Shown: in pieces, positions 48,282 through 58,777 of the stretch
Layout: the number at the start of each line of letters is the position of its first letter
How positions within the stretch are numbered: position 1 is the stretch's first letter
Assembly: GCA_043228905.1 (NCBI GenBank)
Contig: JBHGNT010000010.1
Coordinates: forward strand, 18,104,001 to 18,168,000
Direction: 5' to 3'
Source of the DNA: Azolla caroliniana
Taxonomy: Eukaryota; Polypodiophyta
DNA: 64,000 nt
The notes under the pieces: generated by a model
The model's database searches: none
The model's input: only the letters and a program-made list of their open reading frames with translations
Told to the model about the DNA's origin: nothing
Program-made: the position numbers and the translations under genes

Positions 48282-48302
48282 TCACGTCGGGTTCACCAAA
48301 TA
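48282..48302 (-). promoter_or_regulatory. Primer binding site candidate of gypsy D
   Basis: On the minus strand the 5' LTR is followed by TATTTGGTGAACCCGACGTGA. Gypsy G has the same TTTGGTGAACCCGACGTGA after its LTR. I do not assign the tRNA. Confidence 0.7.
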
Positions 48303-48940
48303 TGTCGAGGTATTCCTCGCGGATGCGTGGAGTGAGGCGGGACCTCGGGGGTCCTGTACCGAAGAGTAAGAGAGAGAGAGACCCACTACGTGCGAGCGTA
48401 GATTCACAGGGACACGGCCCTTCGACGCAAAGACGCGAGTGGGACAGCGACACAGAAAGACACGAAAGTATGTATGTATTGATAAGACAAACAACAAGAA
48501 CACGAAGACAACAAAACACGAAGTCGGTTACAACCGAACAGGCCGGCGAACAGATGCCGATACCTGCTCGTAAACGCACAGAGGGGGATGAGTAGGTTGG
48601 AGGTGCTGCCGGAAGCACTCGGGCATTCCTCAGAGCAGCGCGGGCCTCCCGAAACCTACACAGAAGGAAGCTATGGCGTTTGCAACCAGAAAGAGAGAGA
48701 GAGAGAAGCCTTCGCACGCAAACCGACAACACTTCGTCCTCGACTCTCCGCGATCCCCTTTTCTCCTCCTCGTCTCCCTCCTTTTATAGGCTAGGAAGGA
48801 GCCGTTTCCCCTTTACTTCCTAGCTACCGAATCTGCCCGCCTAGGATCTCCTATGTACAACATAAGGCGCACGTGCATGAAGAGCCGGTTCCTACGCTCT
48901 GGTGCACCGATTCCGCTTGTGGACGGTTTTCTTCACGACA
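48303..48940 (-). repeat. 5' LTR of gypsy D
   Basis: 638 bp, about 99 percent identical to the 3' LTR. A TATAAAAG promoter box on the minus strand lies near 48781-48788. Confidence 0.95.
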
Positions 48941-49834
48941 ACATTCGAAAAATGCAGGACCCACTCAAGTGTTAGTTCTGGGTCAAGCACAGATTAATAT
49001 TAGGGCACGTTGTGTCCTGCCACGGGATCTCGACCGATGAGGCAAAGGTAAAACTCATCCTCAACATGCCAACCCCCACGAACAAGAAACAACTACAAGG
49101 GTTCATGGGATATGTAGGTTACTATAGACGCTTCATTAAGATGTTTGCAGACAAGGCCAGACCGCTCTACGCCCTACTAAAGCAGTTCGCGTGGACAAAA
49201 GAATGCACACACTTCTTCAAGCTCTTGAAAGAGTGCCTAACTAAGGCCCCCATCCTTTGGCCCCCAGATTGGACCAAAGAATTCCACGTTCACACCGACG
49301 CTTCCGCCTTCGCGATTGGTGCAGTGCTAGCTCAACCCGGTGAAGGGGCACTCGACCTACCGGTCACCTTCGCTAGTCGCCAACTGAACGTCGCGGAACG
49401 AAATTACTCCACGACAGAACGAGAGGCTTTGGCCATGGTTTACAGCATAAAGAAATTCCGCCACTACCTTTTGGCATCCCGGTTCTCGTTTTATGTAGAT
49501 CTTCAAGCCTACTCTACTTGGTAAACAAAACTCACGCCACCGGACACATCTCACGATGGATCGTAATGTTACTCGAGTTCGACTTCAAGGTAGTGGTGAG
49601 AAAAGGAAAAGACCATGTACTCGCCGATCATTTCTCCCGGATACCCAACGGAGAAGAAGCCACTGGGGTTGATGATGAAACACCAGATGCAACATTATTC
49701 ACGATCGATACCGTACCAGCATGGGCATCAAACATTGTTCGTGTCCTAACTGAAGGAGCGTCCTTCCTAAAACAACTACCCGGGCACACACATGTGTCTT
49801 GTTAAAGAAATGTGGCACCTTCACGATGCTCCAG
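48941..49834 (+). pseudogene. RT C-terminal half and RNase H of element E
   Basis: Resumes RT after gypsy D: LQGFMGYVGYYRRFIKMFAD (thumb region, about 49090), FHVHTDASAFAIGAVLAQPG (RNase H, about 49285), FASRQLNVAERNYSTTEREA and KKFRHYLL. A stop occurs at about 49522; the next frame continues with ISRWIVMLLEFDFKVVVRKG and KDHVLADHFSRIP, the RNase H end and linker. Copia F then cuts the element near 49835, where the integrase region was about to begin. Confidence 0.85.
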
Positions 49835-49837
49835 ATC

Positions 49838-52654
49838 ACCATGGAGGAAGGCTGTTTTGACATCTAGCTGAATCAGCTCCAAGTTGTCGGCTGCCACTAC
49901 GCCGAGTAGAAAATGAAGGGTTGTCATTTTCACCACTGGTGAAAAAATCTCGTCGAAGTCGACGCCATATTCTTGTCGGAAGCCCTTCGCAACTAATCTG
50001 GCCTTGTACTTTGGGGTGGTCGAATCAGACGTCTCTTTTAGTCGATAAACCCACTTGCAAGGAAGAGCACGTCGATTCTTAGGTAGTTCGACCAGATCCC
50101 AAGTCTTGTTTGCCCGAATGGAGTGCATTTCCGACTCCATCGCCAGATGCCAGGTGGCTGAATCGACAGATGTCGATGCTTCTTCGTAAGACGTCGGTTC
50201 GCCGGCGTCGGTGAAGAAAATTCCAAGAGAATACCTCTCCGGAGGTTGCGACAGTCTCTCAGATCGTCGAGGTATGATTGGACTGGTCGCATCGGGTATC
50301 GAGGTCGGATGGTCCGAAAGCGAATTATTCTGCTGTGCCGAGTCAGAGTTGTCCGAGTCGGTGGTGTAAGGTTCAGCTACCCGTGAAGCTGACCGTGTGT
50401 TAAGAGCGGGGCCTTCTTGAAGGGTCGGCACATCGGAAAATGTTACCCTTCGGACTTCGATCGGTTTTTCGACTGATGGATTCATAGCCGACTCGTTGAA
50501 CACAACGTCCGAACTTCAAACGATTTGTCTGCGTTCGGGGTCCCAGAGTCGGTATCCCATTTCGCCGTCTGATCCATATCCAAGGAAAATGCATTTCCTG
50601 GATCGGGGTGCAAGTTTTCGGCGATCATCTTTCGGAATAAGGGCGTATGCCTCGCATCCGAAGATCCTCAGCTTGTCGTAATTCGGCTTACTGCCGATCC
50701 ATAGTTCCTGAGGAATTTGAAGTCCTAGAGGTCTGCTTGGCGACATATTGATTATGTGTACTGCCATGAGTAGAGCCTCTGCCCAGAAGCCATCCGACAG
50801 TCCAGAGTGTTGGAGCATGGAAACTATCCGTTCTTGGATTGTCCGATTCATGCGTTCTGGAATCCCGTTTTGCTCCGGACTGTGTGGTGCCGTAAATTCA
50901 CGTCGGATGCCGCGTTGTCGGCAGAATTTGACGAATTCTTTTGATTTGAACTCTCCCCCATTGTCGGTCCGAAAGCATTTCAGTTTTCGGTCAGTTTGAT
51001 TTTCTACCATAGCGAGCCAATCGGAGAAGATCGAGAAGACACGATCTTTGGTGCGAATTGGATAAGCCCACACCTTTCGAGTCGAATCGTCAATAAAACT
51101 GACGAAGTAAGAGGCACCGCCGAGAGACTGATGCGGCATTGGGCCACAGACGTCCGAGTGGACTAAATCGAGAGGTCTCGTTTCTCTTGGTGCTGATGTC
51201 GGGTGTGATGCGGCTGCTTGTTTGCCATACTGGCAATGTTCGCAGAATTGATGGTCCGAGAAGGAGAGTTTAGGGATGTATCCGGCTCTAGATAGGTGCG
51301 TAATGCCGGCCTTGCTGAGGTGTCCTAATCTTCTGTGCCATAGTGATGACACAAGAATATCCACCAAAAACAGGTTACCCTCTCTGAGCGTAACATGTAA
51401 CGGATACAGTGAGTGTATCTTGGGTCCTCTAGCAAGCAGGAGGTTCCCCCTGTGGAGTGTCCACCCTCCCGAAGAAAAACCGGCACGAATGCCGTCTTCG
51501 TCTAGTTGTCCGACTGAGATCAATGGCCTTGAGAGCTCGGGTACATGTCGGACATTGTGAAGTACAAGTGTAGAGCCACCTGCAAGGTTGAGCTCTACTG
51601 TGCCGATTCCAATGATGTCACAGTGTTGCGAGTTGCCGACTCGAACTGAGTCGGAGTGACGGATCGTATATTGCCGAAATTGGGATCGATGAGGAGTCAC
51701 GTGAAATGACGCGCCCGAATCTAAGAGCCATGTGCTCAATTCTTCAGTCGTGAGCAGAACTTCTGATCCGACTGGATTTTCGATTGATAGTATATTCGGG
51801 TCGTTTGGTAGCACATCAGCTGAGAAGCTGACGTAATTGATCTCCTCATGCCGGCCACTCTTCTTGTCTGATTTCTGAGACTTGTCGTTCTTGTTCTTGA
51901 GTGCGCGGCAGTCGGCTTTGATGTGTCCGGGTTTCTTGCAATAGTTGCAGATTCGATTATCCCGTGACTGGCTCCGTCTTCGCTGATTGTTCGGCTGCCG
52001 TGAGGAATCTCTTCCTCGTATGTTCGATCGTTCTGTCGAACCTTGTACTACATAAGCGTCGTCTGTTGAGTCTTTGGCGAAAGACTTTCTCCGAGCTGCT
52101 TCGGTCAGGATTGCGCTCGTGACTTCGGAGTATTTAACAGCCGTGGTTGACGCGTTGCACACGGTTGTGACGAAAGTTTCCCATGATGAGGGAAGGCTGC
52201 TCATGAGTATCATTGCTCTGAGTTCATCCTCGATTGCCGTCCCCTGAGATGAGATTTGGGAGCTTATGCTTTCGTACTCATTGAGATGTGCTTGAACCGA
52301 ATCTGATTCTTTCATCCGCAAGTTGTAGAGGCGCCGGATCAGAAACATCTTTGTTGCAGCGACCTTCTTTTCGTAAGTGTCCGACAGTGTTTTCCACAGT
52401 TCGAATGCTGTCGTACACGATTGCACCGTAAAGTATACCGATTCCGATAGGTGCATCCGAATCGTGGCGCGGACGATTCTGTCCAGCTTCTGCCACTCAA
52501 TTGGTTTGTATCCTTCTGGAGGTTCTTCATTTTCGATGGGATCGATTTGCCCCTTGACTATGAGATAGTCCTGCATTTGCTCCTTCTAGAAGTTGAAGTT
52601 CGATCCATCGAACTTTCGTGGACTCATTTCTGACGAGCCGGATGTTGATGCCAT
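49838..52654 (-). pseudogene. Gag-Pol of copia F, 3'-truncated
   Basis: ATG at 52654 (MASTSGSSEMSPRKFDGSNF). An in-frame TAG lies 24 codons in, just before KEQMQDYL at 52576. Then comes an open stretch of 686 codons with UBN2 gag, zinc knuckle CNYCKKPGHIKADC, protease LLDSGASFHVTP, GAG-pre-integrase, and an integrase core with VHSDVCGPM, RTDNGGEF and GIPERMNR. An in-frame TGA at 50516-50518 follows the RQIV segment; beyond it the frame continues to RT (LPCKWVYRLKETSD, FDEIFSPVVKMTTL, QLDVKTAFLHGDLE). Two nonsense codons and the truncation make it non-functional; otherwise the frame is well kept. Confidence 0.88.
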
Positions 52655-53337
52655 CAAATTTGGTTTCGGTTGACGAAGCTCGGTTCGGAGTTGACTACGA
52701 ACCTTGTTGGAGTGCAGCCGGTTGGCTCACCCGATATCGTTCTAGTCGGATTTGAACCCGAGTCGGTTCGGCTTCGGATATATGTATTGTTGAACTTGCT
52801 CGAATTGACTCCGGTAACTTGAGGGACAGAACCGACTGGTCTTCCCGAATGTTGCCGAGTCGGAGTGAGCCCGGTTCGCTTCCGAATATATATGCCAAAT
52901 ACCGATTATTGAAACCGATTGTCTGGACCGATTCTGCTTCGGGTGACTGCAGCGACGAGAGAGACGGATCCAACTGATCCTCCCGAATGTCGATCAGCCG
53001 GATGAAGCACAAATTTGGGTTGTTGTCTTGAGACCGATCTGCACCGAGTGGTTACAACGAGCGGCGAGCAGCGTTTGATGACCTCTTCGGATGCCGTTTA
53101 ACCGAGTGGAGCACGATCGTGTCAATGTTGGACAAGGGGATTTCACCTCGAGCGGTTACGATCACAAGGAACAGAGTACAACCGGCTGGCTTACTCCAAG
53201 CGAAGATGATCTAACGCGATGAGATGCAAGCCTCGTTTTTTCTTCTTCTTCTCTCTTCTTCGAATGACGCAAGAAACCGAATGCTGTGCAGGCTGAGACG
53301 ACGGCCGACAGCGAGTTGAAGGACCGAATACTGTGCA

Positions 53338-53352
53338 GGCTCTGATACCAGA
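53338..53352 (-). promoter_or_regulatory. Primer binding site of copia F
   Basis: On the minus strand the LTR is followed by TCTGGTATCAGAGCC, containing TGGTATCAGAGC, the initiator tRNA-Met type. Confidence 0.9.
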
Positions 53353-53438
53353 TGTTGAAGACAAGGCCGTCAATGCGGAAGATCAAGTAGCATTCGATTG
53401 GGGGTTGAGTACCTGCGTATGACAGTTTCTGAGATCGT

Positions 53439-53480
<42 letters not shown>

Positions 53481-53665
53481 CACAAAAGACTCTTCCTATT
53501 CAATAGAAACAATAATACAACCAACCTTACAAAAAGGTTACAAGGTCACTATATATAGTGACCGACTTAGGGCAACTACCATTTATGCTAATTACACAAA
53601 TGGCCCAAACTTGATCTATACAAAGGGATAGTGTGAATACGTCCATTATACACTTGTATTCGACA
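53353..53665 (-). repeat. 5' LTR of copia F
   Basis: On the minus strand TGTCGAATACAAG to GTCTTCAACA, 313 bp. A palindromic TATA region GGTCACTATATATAGTGACC lies at about 53543-53562, and there is a (GA)n tract at 53443-53474. There is no partner LTR in the window. Confidence 0.82.
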
Positions 53666-54770
53666 ACTTGTACCGTCGGGGTAATGACACGATCTACTTC
53701 GGAGGTGTGTAACAGACCACGACGTCGTCACCACCCTCGAACAAGCTCATTGCGAGGGTGGAAGTGGTCATTTCAATCACGAGACTACTGCACGCAAGAT
53801 CCTCCAGTCCGGCCTATGGTGGCCAACACTCTTCAAAGACACATACGAGTACGTACGCCGTTGTGACGAGTGCCAACGTTTCAAACACCCACTAAAAGCG
53901 GATTTCAATACGTTAAACTCGGTGGTGGCATGACAACCATTCGAGAAATGGGGTATCGACTTTATCGGCCCAATCAGCCTAGCTTCCAACCTCAACCAAT
54001 ACATAATAACTGCCACCGACTACGCTATCAAGTGGGTCGAAGCTAAAGCTTGCGTTAACGCCGATGCGCGTAGTACCGCCAAATTCCTATATGAAAATGT
54101 CATAGTACTGTTTGGATGTCCGCTTGAAATCATTAGTGACCAAGGCTCGCATTTCCTCAACGAAGTGATAGCACATTTACTAGGCGAATTTATGGTGACA
54201 CACCGCAAGAGTTCTCCTTATTACCCTTGATGCAACGGACAAGCGGAAAGCACGAATAAGGTGTTATGTGTTGTGCTCACAAAGATAATCGCCGCCTCAG
54301 GGTCTGATTGGAGCACCAAACTCCAAGCAGCATTATGGGCTTTTCGTACTTCCTACAAAGTCACAACTCGCCACACACCATTCAAACTAGTGTACGGGCA
54401 AGAAGCAGTATTACCCATCGAGTTCCTGGTCCCCTAAACTCGCCTTCTCACATTCCAGGCACTCTTGGTAGAGAAAGCCAATAGAAAGGTGTGGCATGAC
54501 AATAAAGTCAAGAACAAAGACCTCGCTGAAGGCGACATGGCCCTCAAATTCTCCTCTCAACGACACAAGAAGAAGCTTAAGTTACGGGGTAAAGGCCCGT
54601 ATGTGGTTTCGGAGATTACCAAGATAGGAAGGAGCATGTCACCTACGCACGCTCGAAGGTTTCGACATCCTCGAATTCATCAATGGGAGCAAGCTCAAAC
54701 GTTACTATGGATCCCTCACCCTCGAGGCTCTGCTCACGGCTCGACAACGAGAGGTAGAAGCCAAAATTAA
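53666..54770 (+). pseudogene. Integrase of element E
   Basis: H2C2 finger (HCEGGSGHFNHETTARKIL, then CDECQRFKHP). Core with D in FEKWGIDFIGPIS (about 53957), D in LEIISDQGSHF (about 54136) and E in CNGQAESTNK (about 54250). C-terminal part with HDNKVKNKDLAEGDM and RGKGPYVVSEI. At least three stops (near 53930, 54228 and 54435) and a frame change near 54640 break it. Confidence 0.85.
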
Positions 54771-54879
54771 GGCCTCTGAAGGTCGAATGGCCGGTCTCGA
54801 AACCGACCTGCGCAATACGCAAGCAAAATTGAAGCGAGAAGGACACACCCATCTGGCAGCCATGGCTAAGGCGGTCAAC

Positions 54880-55578
54880 CCTAATTAAGGAACAATACAA
54901 CTACGATGCTGCGTCGACGACATGACTTTGACGGCGGTAATCGACACAGGAGCATCACTAACCCTTTTCTCCTTCGAAACATGGGGATGTCTAGGTTGCC
55001 CAGACCTTGAAGTGTGCAACGACAACTTTCGTGGCTTCGATGGTTCCACATCATGTTGCCTGGGAACTTTCGTGTGTAACATCAAGACCAAATACAACAC
55101 GCACTCAATCCAATTTCGGGTAGTCCTGCCCGAAGTGATGTACGCACAATGCCTGCTCGGTTTAGATTGGTGTCACATAAGCGAATGTCTCCTATCACCC
55201 AACAAACACATCGTCTCCTTCCAAACGGGAGATGGACTGAAGTCCGAAGACCTCGTCGCAACAACACTCGAATCATACCCCGTTGACCTCGATGACCCCC
55301 AAAGCATGGAGTTGCCCAAACAAACAGCACGCCAACTCCCACCGGCCATCCATGATCAGCGCGAAACTAACATTAGAACACAAACACCCAAACCACGGGA
55401 ATGGGTGAACGTCCACGCAGTTTTCGCTGACGGACCACGCTACGGAGAATGTGCCATGTGTCGAGTTAGAAAAATACTCACAACCGCACAAGGTTGGCAC
55501 AATGGCGCCACTAGCTTCTGGGTCCCGAAATCGACTCCCCGCTCGCGATCGGACCACCCCTGCATGCGATCTCGATGA
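54880..55578 (+). pseudogene. Second retropepsin-like domain downstream of integrase
   Basis: The open frame (ATG 54922) encodes MTLTAVIDTGASLTLFSFET (active-site DTGAS), VVLPEVMYAQCLLGLDWCHI with a LLGLDW motif where retropepsins have ALLGxD, then a tail with PREWVNVHAVFADGPRYGE. It differs in sequence from the protease of this element at 39111. Upstream, EGRMAGLETDLRNTQAKLKREG in another frame could be a coiled coil. It may be an extra ORF of element E or a captured or older protease fragment. I cannot tell which. Confidence 0.6.
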
Positions 55579-55826
55579 ACCCCTAGGCGCGGAGTCGCTC
55601 AACCAAACAGAATACCAGCACCCACTGACCATCTAGGACCAGCGCGACGCTAATATAAGAACGCAGACACCCGAACCACGGGAATGGGTGAACGTCCATG
55701 TGGTTTTTGCTGACGGACGACGCTGTGGAGAACCTGCCATTTGGCGAGTCAGAAAGACACTCACAACTGCACAAGGTTGGCACAAAGGCGCCACTAGCTT
55801 TTGGGTCCCGAAATGAAGCCAGCTCC
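55360..55826 (+). repeat. 283-bp tandem duplication after the second protease
   Basis: The block from CACGGGAATGGGTGAACGTCCA (about 55394) to GCCACTAGCTT.TGGGTCCCGAAAT recurs 283 bp later (55677 onward). Both copies translate to a conserved peptide PREWVNVH.VFADG.R.GE followed by TTAQGWH.GATSFWVPK. Substitutions are mostly scattered. Confidence 0.88.
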
Positions 55827-55830
55827 CCAA

Positions 55831-56823
55831 TCATGATCATACCACGCCCGCATGGGACACCCGAAAATCACACACATTAGTCTGATATCCCGCCCAGGTT
55901 AAAGCCACAAAAATCGACAAGCCTAAACAACTGAGAGGCCGAACACCCCATAGGAAGGCTTCACAAATCTTCCCCATCCCCTTAACAAACATGTCACAGG
56001 TTTGGGTCCTTAAACGTCACGAGCCCGGAACCTCACACGATACTCGAGTGACACTCCCCTGTGGACCCCCGTTCAACCCCACCGCCCGCATGCCAACCTT
56101 AGCCACCTCGCAGTTTCTTAATTATCGTCGGCATTCGAATCTTTTTCTTCGATTGCTCCTTGCCCTCACGGCCTCGCGTTCCCTTTGGTTGTCCCCTCAT
56201 TGCCTTGGTTTATTTTTTATTATTTTTATTTTTAATATTTTTATTTTTCTTATTTTTAATTTTCATTATTATTATTTTTAATTATAATAATAATAATTTT
56301 ATTATTTTATTTTCTATTTTCTATTTATTATTATTTATTTATTATTATTATTATTTTCTTCTTCTTCTTCTTTCTTCTTCTTTTCTCTACCCCCCCCTCT
56401 CTCTCTTTTTTTAGCGATCCTTATTCTTCTTTTCCCCTTCCCTCTCGCAACCCCGTTCTCCGCAACACTCTTCTCCCTCCCCCCCCACAACCTTTCTCTC
56501 CTCCACCCCCTCACCCCTCTCTCTATTCGGTGCCCTTGCACCCCCACCCTCGGCATTCCTGCTCCTACCCCATTAGTCGCCTGCCTCGGCCGCTGCCTCG
56601 TCTCCTACACACCCTGCTTATCCACGCCTTGGGTAGGCCTTCCCTCTTCCCTCTCGTTTTGCCACACGTCTTCCTCACCTGCACTTCGATCCTCTGTGGC
56701 AGCCATGGCCACCGCCATGACGCTGCCTCCCCTCCTCCTATCGTCGGTCCATAACGGGCCACACAACCTTGTCGTTTTTCGTTCCCCCCCCGTGGCGGCC
56801 ATAGCTGTCGAGAACTCAACGCT
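55831..56823. other. Low-complexity non-coding stretch in the element E 3' region
   Basis: 56205-56360 is TATTTTTATT-type sequence, 56360-56420 CTTCTT and CT runs, and 56480-56570 C-rich. At 56700-56815 lies the first copy of a 105-bp sequence that recurs at 57660-57765. No coding signal. Confidence 0.65.
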
Positions 56824-57654
56824 CGTTATACGCAACGCTCGGCCACAACCGAGCTTAGAATCATACACAGAGAACAGGAAATGAAGAACGACACAATGGA
56901 AGAGAGGAGTACGCAGGATGTTTAACATGGAAAACCCCAAGCTAGGGGAAAAACCACGGCAGCCCTATCACTAGGTTAGTATGTACAACAGTGAGTTCAC
57001 GGAGGCAACGACCTCGTGCTCACAATCTTTACCACAGGCGGCGGTTACAACAGAGGCAACGACCTCTTTCTCTCTCTCTCTCTCTATACACTGTTCCACG
57101 CTCTGATCTCACACAGACAAGAAATAATAACAACAACAGTAGTGACTAAAAGTTTGCCCTAAGTCATATTTATACTAATATGACTTTTCGGCTATTTACA
57201 AATATAGCCTTGATGGACTCTCAGAAACATATTTGCGAATATGTCTCTTCATCCGGTTCTCACCGGTTCTGCACCATCCGGCTCTTTGTAGCCGGGTACT
57301 CCTCATATGGTCTCCACCGGGTCTGAACCATTCGGCTCTCCGTAGTCGGGTACTCCTCATTCGGCCTGCACCGGGTCTGCATCATCCGGCTCTCCGTAGC
57401 CGGGTACTCCTCATCCGGTCTTCACCGGGTCTGCATCATCTGGCTCTCCGTAGCCGGGTACTCCTCATCCGGTCTTCACCGGGTTTGCACCATCCGGCTC
57501 TCCGTAGCCGGGTACTCCTCATCTGGTCTTCACCGGGTCTGCACCATCCGGCTCTCCGTAGCCGGGTACTCCTCATACGGTTTTGGCCTCGGCCGAGTTT
57601 GTTCATCAGCACTGTTCTTCTCCCTTCCCATCCGGAGGGACCTGTCTCCCAACA
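56824..57654 (-). repeat. Solo LTR related to copia A
   Basis: The forward left end (GTTATACGCAACGCTCGGCCACAACCGAG) parallels the copia A LTR end (TGTTACAAACAATGCTCGGCCACAACCGAG). The right end (CATCCGGAGGGACC..TCTCCCAACA) also matches. Internal blocks such as CACAGGCGGCGG and AGGCAACGACCTC are shared. It is about 150 bp longer because the CCGG array is expanded to at least five copies of a roughly 60-bp unit (57240-57585). No internal region adjoins it. Confidence 0.85.
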
Positions 57655-57659
57655 ATAGC

Positions 57660-57768
57660 CGCCGCCACATCGCTGCCTCCCCTCCTCATGTCACTGGCCG
57701 TTAAAGGGCCACACGACCTCGTTGTTTTTCGTTCCCCCCGAGGCGGCCATGACAGTGACCCCGTCGTT
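57660..57768 (+). repeat. Second copy of a 105-bp duplication flanking the solo LTR
   Basis: CGCTGCCTCCCCTCCTC, then GGGCCACACGACCTCGTTGT, then TTTTCGTTCCCCCCGAGGCG parallels 56710-56805. The solo LTR therefore lies between, or close to, two tandem copies of an older repeat unit. Confidence 0.75.
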
Positions 57769-57829
57769 TCCACCCCTCCCCACGTTGTTGGCAGTTAACA
57801 GACCACTCCCCACGTTTCACGTTTCCCGC

Positions 57830-58178
57830 GTGTTCGAGGAGCCTAAATCCTCGAACCACACAATGTTCGAGGAGCCTAAGTCCTCAAACCACACAATGTT
57901 CGAGGAGCCTAAGTCCTCGAACCACACATTGTTCGAGGAGCCTAACTCCTGGAACCACACAGTGTTCGAGGAGCCTAACTCCTCGAACCACACATGTTCG
58001 AGGAGCCGACCTCGTCGAACCACACATGTTCGAGGAGCTGACCTCCTCGAACCCCACATGTCCGAGGAGCCCAACTCCTCGAACCGCACATTGTCCAAGG
58101 GGCATAACTCCTCGAACCACACATATTCGAGGAGCCTAACTCCCTGAACCACACACGTTCGAGGGGCCTAACCCCTCG
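57830..58178. repeat. Minisatellite of 31-34 bp hairpin-forming units
   Basis: Eleven units of the form GTTCGAGGAG-CCTAA-CTCCTCGAAC-CACACAAT. In each unit the two 10-bp arms are inverted repeats with a 5-base loop, separated by a CACACA linker. Units 1-5 (33-34 bp) keep one + frame open (FEEPNSSNHT repeats). Later units are more diverged. Confidence 0.93.
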
Positions 58179-58286
58179 AACAATATCCTTCCCGCTACCC
58201 TTCTGAACCCAAATTCCCCCACCTCGCTAATCGGGATTCGTCACCGAATTTAACTATACTAATCTTTTCCCTGCAGGTTGCAAACG

Positions 58287-58777
58287 ATGACGTCTCCTCA
58301 AATCATCAAACTCCTCCAAACATACTACCTCAACGCAGGGTGCGGTTCCTTAGTCATTCTAGTGGTGTTCAACAACACCCGATGTACTTACCGGGTCCCC
58401 ACGGCTGCCACGCAGCTCAAGTACCTCGAACCCGACGTGTTCGCCACCCTCTCATGACTTGGCCTCAAGTTCTTCCTCGGGATCGGGCCGTGGGACATCC
58501 TACCTGAGCTGGTCAACCGCTTCCTCACCTGGTACAACCCCGACACGAGCCACGTCGATATGCAGGCTTTCGCGGATTCCCCCCTCGTCGCATTCCAGTT
58601 CACCACGATCGATGTTTGCGCTACGCTGCATTTACCACTCGATGGCACCCCCTTCCGCACCACGAGGACCCCTGGAGTTGTCCCCGACATCATTCGTGCC
58701 GCCTACGCCAAATATTCTGGACGAGAAGGTTGGCGTTACACCGAAATCCCTCTCCATCTCCACGACCGTTGTAGCGC
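58287..58777 (+). pseudogene. Plant-mobile-domain-like ORF in the element E 3' region
   Basis: ATG 58287 follows a convincing splice acceptor (CTTTTCCCTGCAG|GT at 58275-58276). The protein runs MTSPQIIKLLQTYYLNAGCG, then LKYLEPDVFATLS, a TGA at 58455-58457, then LGLKFFLGIGPWDILPELVN, FLTWYNPDTSHVDM, FQFTTIDVCATLHLPLDGTP. The order (LGL, then LV.R..PDTH-like, then TL.DV...L.LP.DG) recalls the plant mobile domain (PF10536) of MAIN/MAIL proteins and their TE relatives. It is cut by the LTR at 58778. The assignment is by eye and tentative. Confidence 0.45.

Larger units (their letters stand above)
41958..48940 (-). mobile_element. Gypsy D: recent Ty3/gypsy element of an atypical lineage
   Basis: 6983 bp on the minus strand, with 638-bp LTRs at each end showing about five substitutions. 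A near-perfect target duplication is present (ACGTT before, ACATT after). Order is gag, PR, RT, RNase H, INT, the Metaviridae order. It interrupts the RT of element E. It is recently inserted but carries in-frame stops and an altered RT box, so it is probably not autonomous. Confidence 0.93.
49835..53665 (-). mobile_element. Copia F, truncated Ty1/copia element
   Basis: Minus-strand copia with 5' LTR (53353-53665), PBS, gag, PR, INT and the first part of RT. Coding similarity ends within RT right after FLHGDLE (about 49838), so the RT palm, RNase H and 3' LTR are gone. It interrupts element E between RNase H and integrase. The exact left junction is uncertain by some bases. Confidence 0.85.
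29605..58777 (+). mobile_element. Old Ty3/gypsy host element E, split by nested insertions
   Basis: Gypsy order is followed on the + strand: LTR, PBS, leader, gag, PR, RT-RNase H, INT. Then come a second retropepsin-like ORF and a PMD-like ORF. Removing the insertions (copia A, LTR C, gypsy D, copia F, copia solo LTR) leaves about 10-11 kb. RT wording (FSDVFAWSYVDM, SFIDGFSGYNQI) resembles the plant Tat-type clade. The 3' LTR was not found; the right end is cut by the LTR at 58778. That everything up to 58777 belongs to one element is inference from strand and order. Confidence 0.7.

Noticed and set aside
48259-48732. N-terminal extension of gypsy D gag beginning in the LTR
   Set aside because: Lies within the LTR and across the PBS; the first ATG after the PBS (48258) matches the start in gypsy G.
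57830-58178. Regularly spaced repeats that look like a CRISPR array
   Set aside because: Unit spacing leaves only a 7-13 base constant linker with no variable spacers, no cas genes, and the context is a plant retroelement.
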